64,000 bases of DNA from Symsagittifera roscoffensis (GCF_963678635.1 NC_087065.1:20775480-20839479); one strand, 5' to 3'; positions 31,541-44,160 are shown, numbered from the stretch's first letter. Numbers and translations: made by a program. The notes: generated from the letters alone by a model not told the origin.

Positions 31541-32209
31541 TGTTTTAATTGTGCAAAAACGGACTTCAAAAATTATTAGTAAAATCAGCAAAAGAGCTTA
31601 GTTTTCATGACTCCCACAAAAAAATTACCTTATATTGTTAAGCCATTGTTAAAACGTTGCAAATAAACAGTTAATTTAAGCTCGGAAAATTTCAAATTCG
31701 CGTCTCTTGATATCAAACTTACTTTTTTCTTTTCAAAGGTTCAAGTGCACGGTTTCAGTTTATAATGGAGTTATACGTAACGAAATGAATCGGGAGCAAA
31801 AGCATGGATGGGGCGATGCTCGTGTTGTATCTTGTTTTTCTTTTTAACGCATCTTTGTTATAAAAGTAATCGAAACCATTTTTATGTTTGTTAAAGATTT
31901 TGTTTCGTCGCTGAAAGAAGTTTAAAAAACGTTTAAAATTCTAAGTCAGCACCACCATATTAATGAGAAAGAGGTGCTTATAATTTATAATACCCATGTT
32001 TCATCATTACCATAACACCACAGGTAGTAAAAAGTACAAAAGAACTAAAGGAGAAAAGTATTTTAATTTTTTTGTTCAGCAACGATATAGCGCTGCACAG
32101 ATGTTTAAGCTTGGAAAGTTTTCACAAAATTGAAAGCTTTTCCTCAACTTGATTATTCTTTTATTTATTTTGAAGTATTGAAGCGAACCAATTTTTAATG
32201 ATAACAAGG

Positions 32210-32690
32210 CTACTCTACTCGTACATCAAATTGATGCTCTGAGTGTTCCGAATCCTTTTAAGATCAATTTTAAATTTTGAAGAAATGATCAAAAAAAGTT
32301 TTTTTTTTCAAATGATTCTGTCTCGAACTAATGTAAACACCAAGTGTATGTATTTGGAGTTTGTATCCTAGTGATAGGAATAATAAACCAGTCTAAATTC
32401 AGTTTGGAAGCCATTATTAAACCACTTACGCATGTTATAAGAACGCAAAATTGGCCATATTAGTCGTTTTGAAACTCCCATTACTTTAGGAAAAACTATG
32501 ATCACAGGTGAATTATCTTTTAAAATTTGAGCTCGGGTTAACTTTTCGATGATAATTTTGTCATAAGTTGTTAATTGAAAAGTTGAAATTTATCTGGAAA
32601 AAGAACAAAAACACCCAGCTTCCTTCAAAATCAGAAACAAACCACACCAAATTTAAAGTCTCAACCTTTCTCAAAAATCGGAACAAAAAC
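32210..32690 (-). mobile_element. HINE-like repeat, decayed copy in reverse orientation
   Basis: It begins TACTCGTACATCAAATTGAT and CTCTGAGTGTTCCGAATCCT near 32238-32265, and ends AAAAATCGGAACAAAAAC near 32673-32690. The interior keeps GAAAAACTATGATCACAGGT. Divergence is high. Confidence 0.5.
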
Positions 32691-32967
32691 ATGTCGCCTA
32701 CGCGTTGCTAACAAGCAACATATTGCGCATGAGTTAATCCACATTGTTGAAATTAGTAATTTTCAAACCCTCATAACTTTACGAAAAATGATCAATGGTG
32801 AAATGTCATTTTTAGTTTGAAGTCATTTCAGTTTGCTTTTAAACTTTTTCAGGAGGTAAAAGAAGGTTCGTTCAAAAATGCTCTTTGGATTGGTTTGAAT
32901 GAAAAACCAAGCCGAGCACAAAAATTCTGTCACTTCATTCAAGAGTACGAATTATGAATTTCAAGGT

Positions 32968-33606
32968 TTTGTTCCGCCAATTGAAATTGGCGAGGAACTT
33001 TGTATTTTGTTGTATTTTAGTTTTGTTTCCCTTTTTCAACTTTTTGTTTTCCACACAAAATCAGGCAGCACAAATAACTTTTGGAATCTGTCGAGTGATT
33101 TATCATAGTAGAAGCTTTTCAGTAATGATTCGCACAACACTGAAAATTTTTTTAAATATTATCTCAGTGTTGAGAGAAACCGGTTTGAAATTTTTGTTTT
33201 TGGTTTAATTTTGAACTAATGAGGTGAGCATGCAGGCTTACAATAGCATAATTATAACTAATTTAAGCCGTTTTTTGAGAAAAATTAGTTTTTGGATTTT
33301 TTAACGCCATTTTTTGAATCGAAAATTTCGAAAACTCAAATAAACTTTGCAAAAAAAGTTTGAGAAAATTTGTGATTTTTTATAGAAAGTTTTCGTTTTT
33401 TTTTTCTAATTAATATTTCTAGAAAAACTGTTTTCCAATGGTCCTATATTAATATGACTGTCGAATATGCCTAAGTTTTATTTTTTCTTCAGATCTTTTA
33501 ATCATACCACGCAGAAAAACAACGACACTAATTTGAACAAATTTGTTTTGTATTCTTAAGACTATGGTAGAAACATTCTGTGAAACAATAACCGGCTATC
33601 CTTGTT
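32968..33606 (+). mobile_element. HINE-like repeat, subfamily 2, copy 1
   Basis: It starts TTTGTTCCGCCAATTGAAAT, with the perfect hairpin CGCCAATT-GA-AATTGGCG directly after the TGTTC. It ends GGCTATCCTTGTT. It aligns along its length with 51707-52315 (landmarks: TTTTTGTTTTCCACACAAAA, AATGATTCGCACAAC, AATTTAAGCCG, TAATATGACTGTCGAATATG, CACTAATTTGAA, GACTATGGTAGAAACATT). No coding capacity is seen. Confidence 0.65.
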
Positions 33607-35890
33607 CATATTAAGGTTCAGTTTATTCGAAATCTAATGAACTAATGCTATTTATGAAAACTTTCGTGAGAGTGCTCTTCTGAAACTTTTAGTTAGGCCG
33701 TTCGTGGCTCGCACAATGTGGTGTTCACTCGCAGGTCGTTACATTATACCAAAAATTTTAACCACAAAAACATGTAGTTTGACCAAAAATCTGGTCAACT
33801 GAGCATAAAAGACATTATCAATAAATATCTTCAATACTTCTTGTGATAGAGAAGGCTTTTGATCAAAATAGCAGCAAGCTGTCGGAAGTCAAATTTCCTG
33901 AACACTCCTCAAAAAATCTTCTGAACTATTTATAATTTCCATGGCAGACAATTGATTAATTTCCATGTCATTACCTTGTTTGGTACCATATGTTTTATGA
34001 TGCATCAATGCTTTGATGCTTTCAATCAAAATACATAAAGCGACCAGAGCCAAACAAAGCGAGTCGATATCAATTCCGCTTTGATCTCCATGGAAAATCA
34101 AACAAAATGCTTTATAATTGAATCAAACGGTGCCAAGAAGTCTGAATCGGAAGCCGAGAAAAGCGCTGTCGTATTTTTGTCGTTAAAGATTTTTGACTTT
34201 TTTGGTCTCCAATTTACAGCTGTAAAAAATGTCAATATAGTCTGAATAATGTACAAGTTTACTGTTAAGGAGTTGTTTATTTTGGTCATGTTTTCTCCTT
34301 AAAAATGTATGAGGTGCTTCTCAGAGTGTAATTTCCGATCAATTCGTAGCTGCTCACAGAACCGTATCAAATTTTCGAACCGTGACCATACCTGTATTTT
34401 TGCACAGTAAACCTAAGGCTCATATATACGAAATTAACTGCTTGAGTTTTGAATACATTTTTATCGAGCCAAACTTGAAAGGTATCGCAGAAATTTCATA
34501 AACTAACATGAAAAAACTGTAGCCAGTAGCGCCAAAATTTATCTTTCAAATTCTTGTAAGGGTCTTAGAAAAAGTGGTGTGCAAATTTCTGATTATTTTT
34601 TTACAAGATTTCGAAATACTTTTCAAAATATTTTTCGAAATATGTTTTGAAAGATTTTACTCGATAAAAATTGTCGATCGACTGGAGAAACAATTTTGAT
34701 CACACTCTAAGATCTGATATGAACGATAAAAATAGATTTAAAAGAAACATTCTACTACCATGACCTTTCGGCATAAACCAGAACCGTATATTATCATTTG
34801 CAGACACTTTGGCACCCTACTACCATCCCATTGACTATATCATGCCTTAATGTATTCACGCCACTTGTGAACATTTCACAATAACAGCCACCGCCATCTG
34901 ATGATTATACACGGTCAGCACTACACCGCACCATCAATGTCTTTTCATCTGCTGATAAAGGGGGACCGCAAAACTGTCATTTATATTTCATGTCACATCC
35001 AACTTTGATCACATATTTTCCTCTACATTTTTCTAATTTATGTTAACTCTATCGATTACAAATTCGTTTTTCACAAATGTTTCAAGTTCAATTTTTTGTA
35101 CTAGATTACCTAGGAGGATTAAGTTGAAAATCATTAATTTGCATAATTTACACTCTATTGAGGAAAAAAAACTATTGTATATTTAGTGGTTTATTTTCTG
35201 TTTCGATTAATTATTAATTACTTCAAAACTAGAGCAAAAAGTGATTAGCTGTGTGCGCACAAAACACATTGGCGTCAAAGGGGAAATCCGTTGCAAGTGG
35301 AATAAAAAGTAGCTTGCATAATTAAAGGTTTTCAGCTTTACTTCCATCTATGTTTTAACTGCCTCGCCATTTGAGCCATCACTTTTCCCAAATTTTGAAA
35401 ATTGATGTCTGAATGTTATCTCATCTTCAACAAAAGGAACTTTATAATCTTTTATTCAAGCAATCTAATAGAGATTTTTTGATCCGAAAGAAAAGACCTC
35501 CCCTTCTATTTTGTGACGCAATATTTGAGCTCCGTCTTCTTAGATTGGTTTACACTTCTTTCAAAAAGCCCCCTTGCCATTACTATAAAAAAAACATGAA
35601 AAACATTAAACTTATCGAAAAACTGATTGAAAAAACGGTTAAAGAGTAAGGCTTTGAAAGCTCATTCTCAGATGATATAAAAAACAACCATACCATAAAC
35701 TTCGACTCTTAAAAAATCAGATTGGAAATTCCAGTTTATCGACAGCTGATTTCACATCCGATTCACTTTAAAAGAGAACTTCCAAAACATGTAAGATTTT
35801 TAACCTTCATTCTTTTTAGTTTGTACTTAGTTGAACCATCAGTCTAAGATTAGCTTAAGTGAATTATAAGTGAACGCTAGAAAAACTAAC
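33607..35890. other. Intergenic, no supported gene
   Basis: I see no confident gene. Two overlapping minus-strand frames at 34289-33889, the second with a hydrophobic stretch LCLALVALCILI, overlap by 4 bp but have no recognisable homology and no supporting splice pattern. The plus-strand frame at 35413-35649 is Lys-rich and unremarkable. The last few hundred bases are the likely promoter side of the gene starting at 35891. Confidence 0.35.
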
Positions 35891-38800
35891 ATGGCAGAAG
35901 TGGATTTCACAATAGATTCATCAGAAGAGACTACCGAATCAGAGTAAGTTAGAATCAACAAAAACTCATCGTTCCGATTTTCGAAGAAAGAATAGAACAT
36001 TTGTGTTTTGTGTAGTTTTTTTCTTCCCAGTAACTTTGAGATCTCAACCAACCACATTTGAGTGTGTTATATTTCTCTACAATCTGAAAAATAATGACGT
36101 CCTGAGCTCAAATTCAAAATATATTTAACCTATAATTATTTTTAGAAAATAAGTTGTGGGGTTTGAAAATTGTCAGTTTGGTCATTTTGGGATAATTGAT
36201 GCCATATATTTTAAGCGATAAATTCCGTGTTTTGACGCGTAAGCAGCGGTTTAAACTGAAAAATCTTGTTCCGAAGTAACTCTAGGCAAGTTTTTGTTCC
36301 GACTTCGATACGAAAGTGACGGAATATTTGTGCTCGGGGTGGTTTTTTTTTCTTTAGACAAATTTAGACTTTTTAACTAGCCATTTTTGACGGAATTTTT
36401 TTAAATATCATTCGAAAGGTGTTGTTGTTTTGAGCTCAAATTTGAAATGATATTTCACCTGTGCTCATTTTTTGTAAAGTTACGGGGGTTTAAAGATTGC
36501 CATTTTGGCCAATTTGGGACAATTAACGCGCGATATATTTCGCGCTATTAACGCGTAAGCGGAGATTTAATTTGTCAAAGAAATCGTTCCAAATTGGTTG
36601 AAAGAGGCTTATTTGCCTTAATTGATTTGTTACAAGGAGCAAAAACTATCCTTTTGTACTTTATATGGTATGTGCGGGGGGGGGGGTGATTTTCATAAAA
36701 ATTTTCAAATTTCAGAAAAACAAATTTTCATTTTGTTTTATTTCATTTAGTTTTTTAATGTTATTACTGCTCCATAAATCTTAAAAGGCAGTCTGAATTT
36801 TCAGGGCTTCGACTTGATACGAGCAGTCTTGTTTGGGCTTATATAAACGTTGCTAGACCTAAATACAAAACTGTGTAATTTACATCATCGATGTAAAAAA
36901 AAAATTGATGACAGATCCACAACTTTTTTTGATATTTTGTCTTCTTTAAGTTTCACAAAAATGAGTTTCTCAAAAGTAGAGCGTCTATAGAGCGAACATA
37001 GTAGTCAGAAGAGTTAAGGTTTCGACGCGATACCAACAGCTTTTTAGCTTTCGGCAGTCCTTATAAAAAAAATCAAATAGGACGGCTGGTTGATCAAGGC
37101 AAAGCCTTAATTATTCCGAAAGCCCCTAAAAATATAGCATTTTCTACTTTTACTTTTTCAAAATTATTTCTTCAACATTTTCAACCGTGTGTTTTTCTGT
37201 TTTTCTTAAACCGTGTTTTTTTCTGTTTTTCTGATTTTTTCCTAAAAAATGAAAGGGACCGCTGCAGTCGCGCTAACTTGTTGCGAACTTGCCAACACAG
37301 GGTAGGACTCTATACAAAAATTAAAGCCAGTGATTTGTCTTCGTACTTTTTGCCTGAACTGTCTGAATTTCAAATTGACTTAATTGTCTTTGGCCGAATT
37401 GCCTCTGCAACTTTTGACCCATAGCCATTTTTTACATTGTTTTCAATATTGAAGAGCAACTTAGTATTTCAGAAGAACAACCACCGAAAAATGATGTTAG
37501 AAAAATGAAATGGTCTGAAAAAGAATCAAAGATGAATTTCTTAGAAATTTTTAAAAAAACATTGCATTCAATCAGTTGATTTTACTGTTTTAAAAATGTG
37601 AAATAAATTGATTTTACAATGATCTTGAAGGCAATCAACTTTAGTTGTTTCTTCTAATCTGCTATGAAAAGATAGATTTAAGAAGCTTGATGTTATGAAG
37701 CTTTTTCTTTTTTAAGTAAATTTCTACGATACGCATTGTTTGCTCAATCAGTGCATAATTTCAAAATCACAATGCATTCAGAAACTTTATTTAAAATTTG
37801 AAGATGCAACCTCTGTAAAAAATTGCTTAGAAGCAATTAAATGCAATTAATTAATTTTGTAGATTGCTGATCGGAACTTTGCGAGTTTTTGTAATTCGGT
37901 GATCGGAGTTTTAAAAACTGAAATTTCATTCTTTGTAAACAAAACCTTCAGACGCAATTACTTGCAATTAAATGATTATGTGCTTTGATGATCGGAGTTT
38001 TTTGGAAATTTTTAGTTAGGTGATCGGATTTTTAAAATTTTTAACATGCACCCTCTGTAATTAGTTGAAATTGGACTATTGCAATTATTTGGTTTTGTAG
38101 TTTGGTGATCGGAGTTTTTGGTTTCCAAATTAGCAAAAGATTTTCTGGGCTGCATTTAACTTTTAATTCCTTCGAATTTCTTCATGTGTGGTGTTTAGCA
38201 GACATTCTGCTTTTGAATTCAAACAGAACAAGATTGCTCGTATCAGGGCGAGGCCCTGAATGTTCCGACTGCCTCTTAAGGTCTATGGAGCAGTAATAAC
38301 ATGGAAAAATTAAATGAAATAAAAAAAATGAAAAAAAAACAATTTCCTAAAATTTGAAATTTTTTAATGAAAATCATCCCCCCACACGCCATCTAAAGTA
38401 CAAAAGGATAGATCTCGCTCCTTGTAACAAATCATTAAGGGCAAATAAGCTATTTCAACCAATTTGGAACGATTTCTAACACGGATTAACTCTCCGCTCA
38501 CGCGTTAATAGCGCGAAATATATCGCGCGTTAATTGTCCCAAATTGGCCAAAATGCCAATCTTTAAACCCCCGTAACTTTACGAAAAATGATCACAGGTG
38601 AAATATCTTTTCAAATTTGAGCTCAGGACAACAATACCTTTCGAATGATATAAAAAAATTCCGTTAAAAATGGCTAGTTAAAAAGTCGAAATTTGTCTGA
38701 AGAAAAAAAAACCCACCCCGAGCACAAATATTCCGTTACTTTCGTATCGAAAGTCGGAATAACAATTTGTGCAATCTAACTTCGTTCAATTTTGTTGACT

Positions 38801-41161
38801 AAAAAGTTTGTTGTCATAAATTTAACACTAATTTAAATGGGCAAAGATTACTTTAAAACAATAAGTTCTGGAGGACTTAAAAAGCTTATTGAATTGGCTA
38901 TTCAGTTTTCGCTGGCTTGCAAAAATCTTTTAAATTGAAGTTTTTTCTTCTGAAGTTTGAAGAAATTGTTCATAGATTTGTGCCTGAGGAGGTTTTTGTA
39001 TTTATTCAAAACTTTTAGTCACAAACTATTGGCTGAATTATTTAAAACGCAAAACTATTAAATCGATGAGATCATTTTTTTTTTGAAAAATTCTCTGGCT
39101 CCAAACGATTTGCGCTAAAAATCTATCATTTTTAATGCGTCGTCGGCTAATTTTGTCGGATTCAGAAAATGTTTCATATTGAAATAAGTCCAGCTACTTA
39201 ATCCAAATGGCGCACAAACAATTTGGTCAATGACAACTCAGTCAACTTTAAATTCAGACAATTCAGCCAAAAATACACAGTCAACTCAGTCGCAAAACAG
39301 CTCAGCTAATTTTTTAAAGTGTTAGATTTTTAAAAAAATTCATCAATTTGAAGACCACGCAGCGTTTTGTTCAAAGATATTGCATGCGGTGTGCATTTTT
39401 GCTAGTATCGGCAGGGGCGGATTCAGTGATCATAGTTTAGGTATCATAGAATCATACTTTTTTCTGCTTCTAATGCAGTAGAGGATATAACGAGGGCTCA
39501 AAGGGCGGAGCGGACGTTTCCTCTCCTTTGGTACTATTTTAGGATATCCAATTTTGGCTGACCGACACTAAAATTTTTTAAAAGCCACTTTAACTCATTA
39601 CATTCTAATTTGAGGAGGAGCGTGCGCCAAAAATCGGTTCTTTATATTCACTTGAGAGAGCTCAGAAAATTTTACGAACGAAAAAAGTTTACAAAATGTT
39701 CGAGTTATTTTTGGGGCAATTTTGAAAAATAGCTAGAAATTTTGATGCACTGGATTTGTTTTTTTAAACGAGTTTCGGCCTTACAATTACAGGGGCGGAT
39801 CTAGGATTTTCTCGAGGGGGGGGGGGGGGGGCGGATTTTCAAAAAGTTTTCCAAAATTTTGACGACCTTTTTTTTTTTAGGTCGACCAAATTGATTTTTG
39901 AGCTCTCCCAAAGCACTGTTTTGCCCCTATTTTGGCAAAATTTTCTGCGCCGCAGGCAAATTTTTGAAAAAACAGTCAAAAAAGCCGTTTTTGGGCACTT
40001 TTTGAAAAATCTTGACAAAAAATAGCGTTTTTTTGGCGCGCGCTCCCCCTCAAAGTTAGTATATATTGGCGCCGAAGGCGCCTTTAGAAAAATTTTAGGG
40101 TCGGTCTGCCAAAAATGGATTTCTGAAAAAGTATCAAAGGTGGTTAAAATCTCGAGTTCAAAAAAATCAAGTTTAAAAATTGCTAAATCAATCGTTTTTC
40201 AGTTTATTTGCTATCGCAATTTACTTTGAAGTTATTTTTTCATTTTTTCATATACTCTTCATTTTCGTTGTCGGTTGGTTCAAAACTCAAATTTTGCTGG
40301 TAGGCATCATTTTTTCTAATTTTGCTTAGGTTCGCTTTGAATTCTCCTGGAGGTAGCAGTGACTCATGTGGCGAATACACACTTCCTGAAGACTTCCGGT
40401 TATCACGCGAGGCTACTAAACTGCGGATAAACACCAAAGGCAACCTCAACAAAACCAAAACTAATCATAATAACAACAACAACAACAGCAGCAGCAACAA
40501 CAAAAACAGTTACAACGATAGCAATTTTAATACAAATTCAACTGATGCCGACGTTGACGAGAGACCAAAGGTGCCACCGTTGAGACTGTACCAAAAACAG
40601 GTGAAGCAAAACGCCACAGGTGAGTATAAAAGGAAGAAGAAAAAGTCAGAAAATCGGAAAGGATCCCAGAAAACAAGTGAAAGCAACAACAGTCTACAAT
40701 CACTCGGTGCTAGTAACTACAGCGACTATAACGACGAAAACACCCAGCGCCAAAAGAAAGTTTCATTGCCGCTGCTGCAAAATAACATGGATCGCTTCAA
40801 TTCTTCGAATTTTTTAGAGGTCGACCATCAAACCCGAAGACAACAGTCGTTTGGCAACAGCAGGGGTTGCTCCTCGTTGCCTCCCTTGAGCGACGAAAGG
40901 GGGTCCCTAATACGCGCCCTAAGCAACCACAAAGGAGACGACTTCAGTCAATCTGTGAACATATCCAATCATAGCTACTCGTGTAACAAGCTGCCACTAA
41001 TCAGAAAGAAGTCCTACTCCCTTCCAGACCTGCAACAACATGTGAAAACTCAACAGAATTCACGTGTGTCCTCGCAAGGTTCTGACTATTTTGGTACCTC
41101 AACTCCTAGTGAAGAAACGGGCGCCAGTAGTGCGAGAATAACATTGCCTCGCTTAGGCTGA
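35891..41161 (+). CDS. Two-exon gene, 294 residues, Asn/Ser-rich with LPxL repeats, unknown
   Basis: Proposed exons are 35891-35943 (ATG, acidic start MAEVDFTIDSSEETTESE, donor GA|GTAAGT, phase 2) and 40330-41161 (acceptor TTGCTTAG|GTTCGC, phase 2), ending in TGA. The phases fit and the frame stays open for 277 codons. The protein is hydrophilic and probably disordered. It has an Asn/Ser tract encoded by an AAC/AGC trinucleotide repeat (about 40468-40511), basic patches (YKRKKKKSENRKG) and six short hydrophobic motifs of the form (K/S)xLP(x)L: KVPPLRL, VSLPLLQ, SSLPPLS, NKLPLIR, YSLPDLQ and ITLPRLG at the very end. No known domain is recognised. The exon 2 frame is strong; the link to exon 1, across a 4.4-kb intron full of repeats, is an inference from phase, a good donor and a typical acidic N-terminus. 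Confidence 0.6.
36294..36833 (+). mobile_element. HINE-like repeat, copy D
   Basis: It starts TTGTTCCGACTTCGATACGA, has the central hairpin within TTAACGCGCGATATATTTCG (36523-36555), and ends GGCAGTCTGAATTTTCAGGG, ATACGAGCAGTCTTGTT. A truncated start of another copy (GTTCCGATTTTCGAAG) lies just upstream at about 35970. It sits in the intron of the 35891 gene. A G run of nine (near 36668) interrupts the interior. Confidence 0.85.
38227..38765 (-). mobile_element. HINE-like repeat, copy E
   Basis: This is a well-preserved copy. The plus strand opens AACAAGATTGCTCGTATCAG with the hairpin CAGGGCGAGGCCCTG and then TGTTCCGACTGCC. The other end is TTTCGTATCGAAAGTCGGAA. It is very similar to copy F along its whole length and lies in the intron of the 35891 gene. 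Another start fragment (GCAAAGCCTTAATTATTCCG) is at about 37098-37118. Confidence 0.88.
39412..40140. mobile_element. hAT-type non-autonomous fragments
   Basis: Two starts are visible: CAGGGGCGGATTCAGTG at 39412 and CAGGGGCGGATCTAGGATTT at 39790, the latter followed by CTCGAGGGGGGG (a long G run). Interiors carry TTTTGCGCCGCAGG-type and GGCGCCGAAGGCGCC words. No matching right end or duplication is seen, so these are truncated. They lie in the intron of the 35891 gene just before exon 2. Confidence 0.65.
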
Positions 41162-41991
41162 TATAAGTTACAAATGGTCTTCTTTTTAATCCCATAACTT
41201 TAATTCACTTTACCTCAAATGAACTCAGTTGACATTATTTACTTCAATCAGCTGAAGTTGAACAGCTGTTTTGATTATAAGCAATAATGTGTATAAAAAG
41301 CTTTAAATCTTATTACTAAATGTCATAAAGTTGTTTTGAACAAAACCGGGTTTTTATCAAGTAGTTATTTCAAGTAATTAAATTGTTATTTTTCATTGCC
41401 AACGAGAAAGAAATTTCTTCAATACAGATATGTGTAAATTGCAGTTTGTTTCAAAATTATTTAAGTATTTTTTACAATGTATATCAGTGCCACAAATGAG
41501 ATTCGACATTCCACTTTTAACAGCCCTGCAAAAAGGTCCTACAGCCCTACCGTTATTTAACCCGAAACCGGGTTCAGTCCCGCAGCGACCGTTTATTTTG
41601 CCTTGCTGGGTGAATTCAAAAGGTTTGCTGCAATCGGGAAGTTGCGTGCTCGCCATTCCAGAAACACGTACTTTTCATGAGAACGCCTGGCGTTTTTTTT
41701 GGCGCAAATCAGACCACCGTCAGGTCACTGGTACAGCCTGCTTTCAATATACAATATAAACTAAATGTTTCAATTTGATTTCTGGTACTAAATTTACCTC
41801 GTTTTGTCTTTTGATTGGTTAAGAGTTAAGTGGCTAGGGCAAGTTTGCCGATGAACAAAGCCATGCTCTAAAACCCGCCATCTTGAAGATCCACCTATGC
41901 TACATATCCAAAACTGTTACAAATTGATACAAGTGGACGTATTGTAGTTTCAAAATTTATGAAGGACTAAATTGATGCAAGACAAATGCAG

Positions 41992-42526
41992 ACAAGACTG
42001 CTCGTATCAGGGCGAAGCCCTGAATGTTCCGACTGCCTTTTAAGGTTTATGGAGCAGTAATAACATGAAAAAATTCAATGAAATAAAACAAAATGGAAAA
42101 AAAAAATTTCGAAAATTTGAAATTTTTTAAATAAAAATCATCCCCCACAAGCCATTTAAAGTACAAAATGATAGATTTCGCTCCTTGTAACAAACCAATT
42201 ATAGCAAATAGGCTTCTTTTAACCAATTTGGAACGATTTCTAAGACGGATTAACTGTCCGCTTACGCGTTAATAGCGCGAAATATATCGCGCGTTAATTG
42301 TCCCAAATTGGCCAAAATGGCAATATTTAAACCCCCGTAACTTTACGAAAAATGATCACAGGTAAAATATCTTTTCAAATTTGAGCTCAGGACAACAATA
42401 CCTTTCGAATGATATAAAAAAATTCCGTCAAAAATGGCTAGTTAAAAAGTCGAAATTTGTCTGAAGAAAAAAAAACCCACCCCGAGCACAAATATTCCGT
42501 TACTTTCGTATCGAAAGTCGGAACAA
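41992..42526 (-). mobile_element. HINE-like repeat, copy F
   Basis: This is the best-preserved copy. The plus strand opens ACAAGACTGCTCGTATCAGG, the hairpin CAGGGCGAAGCCCTG is perfect, then ATGTTCCGACTGCC. The central palindrome (TTAATAGCGCGAAATATATC.., about 42269-42300) follows. It ends CTTTCGTATCGAAAGTCGGAACAA. It is about 830 bp downstream of the 35891-41161 gene. Confidence 0.9.
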
Positions 42527-44160
42527 AAAGTAGAGCTACTGATAATTTGAGTACCTATTTATTACAGCAATCCTTATTCATCAAAAAAAGTTGGCTCTGA
42601 AAAAAATTACGTCCTACAAATAAATTGATAAATCAAAATCCTGAAAAATTGTATTATATTGGAGGCTTATATACAGCTGATAAAAGAGATAGTTTTTAAA
42701 TTTTTTCTGTATTTTGCTGTTGTTTGGCAACAAAACGTTTTTATTGGGTTCCTGTCATTTTGGGCCTATCTCATTTTTTGGAAATGCAAATCATGTAAGA
42801 TATTCGGCACGAGATTTTACAAGAAAACTGTAAAACCTTTTCTACCTTTTCTAAGACTTTACAAGATTTGCATGCTCTTACAAGAATCTTGCAAGATTCG
42901 CATTCCAAGTCAAGTACACTTACGTACTCGCCTGTTCAAAAACAGCCAAAACTGCATGATTCGATCACTGGCCCAGATGTTTCTGCAGTTCTTCAATCGG
43001 AAAATCTAATGCAAGCTGCTTCTGAAATTTTTTTCACAAGTTTGCTTTTTGTTTAAATCGCCCCTCCTTTTTTTTCTAATTGTGGACCTCCCCCACGATT
43101 TTACCAGCCTCCAGCTTCTCGTTCACTTTTTAAGATCAACTTCTCATTCAGTTTTTTTTTATCGAATCGAAAACTATTAAATATATTTCCGAGTACCTAA
43201 GAAATATGTTAGTCAATTAGGATTTGTGGCTTTTTCCATTTTTCTTCGCTGTCCAAAAATGAAAGAACAAAAATCGCGAATTTATAATGTGAAGTTTTTC
43301 ACGCACTTTTTTTAAGCAAACGATTATCAAAAACGAGCTCAATTATCAAACGTGAGTTTTGCGAAGTTTCACAATCACGTAGAAAATAATTTTGGCTTAA
43401 ATTTAACTCAAATCTAATGCACTCAGTCATTGGAATTATCTTTTTTCAGGAAGGTTTTCGGTTTGCTCTAGACAATTGAAGTATTTGCAGAATCATGGTT
43501 TTGCAATGAAACGTCCTAACAAAGAACAATCAGTACAGAATCCTAAATAATTATTTATTTATTTATTTCAGCTCTGAAGTAGCTTTTATTGTAAGAGATA
43601 TGGAAGTATACAATGAAGTTCAAATTATTTTGCTTTTAAACAATTTTGGCAACTGAAATTTTACTGACAAGCAGCAAACTTTTTAACATGTTGAAAACGT
43701 GTTTTCATCTTCAATTTTAGTCGTGAATTCACATTTTGTCCTTATTTCAATGCGTCCTCTTATGCCCAAAAAACCTTTTGACGCACGTTGCAACTAATTT
43801 TGAGATGAAAAACAGTCATTTTCTTGATCGGCTTTTTTCAAATGCGGAAATAAAAAGGAGCGAGTCAATCCTGGTTTCGGCAGAGTCATAAATTTACCTT
43901 AAATGAGAATATCATAAAACAACTCTTTATGGCCAAAAAGTTCATGTGATTTCCACTGGGACACAAAATGCGCTAGTTTTTTTAAGTTCTTAAATTAAAT
44001 GCGTCTTGTCCATTTAGGATGTAAAAAGATTTTCTCTGCAAAGTCTTGAGATGTAGAGTTGAAACCTTGGTTGATGCAATTATTTGAACGGACTGGTAGA
44101 ATCGAAATTTGAAAAATCATCTTGTTTTAAAGGCGTAAAAGTGCCAGTATATCATAACTA
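42527..44160. other. Intergenic, no gene seen
   Basis: At about 42795-42905 there is a run of related words (TTACAAGATTTGC, TTACAAGAATCTTGCAAGAT) that recurs at 53815-53995, probably a decayed short repeat. The 116-codon plus-strand frame at 42659-43009 is made of this repeat and of Phe-rich AT-rich sequence and is not convincing. Confidence 0.4.

Noticed and set aside
33889-34289. Two overlapping minus-strand frames, one with a hydrophobic segment
   Set aside because: No start context, splice pattern or homology that I can recognise; kept only as a note in the intergenic entry.
41393-41759. Overlapping frames on both strands downstream of the 41161 stop
   Set aside because: Higher GC than the surroundings makes it tempting, but there is no recognisable homology and both strands are equally open.
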